Position numbers and translations under genes: made by a program
Notes under the pieces: generated by a model
Databases searched by the model: none
Seen by the model: the letters and a program-made list of their open reading frames with translations, nothing else
What the model was told of the DNA's origin: nothing
Part shown: positions 22,509 to 22,618 of the stretch, one piece after another
Numbering within the stretch: position 1 is the first letter of the stretch
Layout: every line of letters starts with the position of its first letter
NCBI GenBank assembly: GCA_964413825.1
Contig: CAYPTS010000027.1
Span: 1 to 22,618 of the forward strand
DNA from: JAFGKM01 sp964413825
GTDB lineage: Bacteria; Ratteibacteria; UBA8468; B48-G9; JAFGKM01
DNA length: 22,618 nucleotides
Direction: 5' to 3'

Positions 22509-22618
22509 TTAATAGAGAGGTTTTCTGCCTGACTTAAGCAGGCGCTTTAATACCTTGCCCGTAGGTGTTTTCGGCAGTTCCGGGACGAATTCAACTATGC
22601 GCGGCATCTCATGTCTGC
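22509..22618 (-). CDS. partial acyl-CoA synthetase/AMP-dependent ligase, C-terminal end
   Basis: Reading the - strand from the right edge, the last 36 codons are visible, ending at the stop complementary to 22509-22511. The sequence runs RHEMPRIVEFVPELPKTPTG then KVLKRLLKSGRKPLY. PR-x-[VI]-x-F-V-x-E-L-P-K-T-P-T-G-K-V-L-[KR] is the classic C-terminal motif of acyl-activating enzymes (AMP-forming ligases), and the Lys after Gly in PTGK is the catalytic A10 lysine. Such enzymes make acyl-CoA from a fatty or aromatic acid, ATP and CoA. The substrate-defining N-terminal domain lies outside the window. It is on the same strand as the URO-D-like remnant and the SGNH gene, which lie downstream of it. 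Confidence 0.8.
   Translation of the reverse strand, partial: RHEMPRIVEFVPELPKTPTGKVLKRLLKSGRKPLY

Overview
The window looks like a carbohydrate-use locus from a bacterium of the PVC group (Lentisphaerota, Kiritimatiellota/Verrucomicrobiota or Planctomycetota); Lentisphaerota is my best guess. The evidence is a GntR-headed LacI-type regulator next to a prepilin-like protein with the H-x9-DG ending, large secreted proteins that join a CBM9-like domain to a TIM barrel, an FG-GAP repeat protein, and strong Shine-Dalgarno sites before most genes. Base composition looks close to even by eye. The phylum call is inference; there is no rRNA or marker gene here.

Layout. On the + strand from 110 to 20753 there is one long co-directional run: regulator (110-1216), H-x9-DG prepilin-like protein (1320-1949), cytoplasmic beta-propeller-like protein (2062-3144), secreted CBM plus F5/8-type C protein (3219-4199), secreted nine-repeat FG-GAP protein (4245-6521), a 1573-residue secreted CBM9/GH42-like protein (6629-11350), a coupled cytoplasmic glycosidase-like TIM-barrel protein (11347-12972), a PhnP-like metallo-beta-lactamase-fold hydrolase (12980-13888), a sugar phosphate isomerase/epimerase-like protein (13929-14789), an alkaline-phosphatase-superfamily protein (14806-15789), a second secreted CBM9 plus TIM-barrel protein (15860-17653), and a GH106-like glycosidase gene broken by a frameshift (17704-20753). 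Gaps are short (4-bp overlap to about 107 bp), so much of this could be one or a few transcripts under the first-gene regulator.

From about 20754 the organisation changes. A junction of about 200 bp has no convincing gene. Then on the - strand come a secreted SGNH/GDSL hydrolase (20961-22346), a frame-disrupted remnant resembling uroporphyrinogen-decarboxylase-like proteins (about 22359-22475), and the last 36 codons of an acyl-CoA synthetase/AMP-ligase-like gene (22509-22618, running off the right edge).

How it may work together (inference): secreted binding and glycosidase-like proteins act on an unknown glycan outside the cytoplasm, while unsecreted enzymes (TIM-barrel glycosidase-like protein, PhnP-like hydrolase, isomerase, phosphatase-superfamily enzyme, GH106-like enzyme) process the imported products. 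No transporter, SusC/SusD pair, kinase or aldolase is visible, so uptake and later catabolism must be encoded elsewhere. No tRNA, rRNA, CRISPR array or insertion sequence was found. The most unusual parts are the GH42-like protein with an apparently complete zinc site but a questionable nucleophile, the three-gene phosphoester/sugar module inside a glycosidase operon, and the two broken genes.
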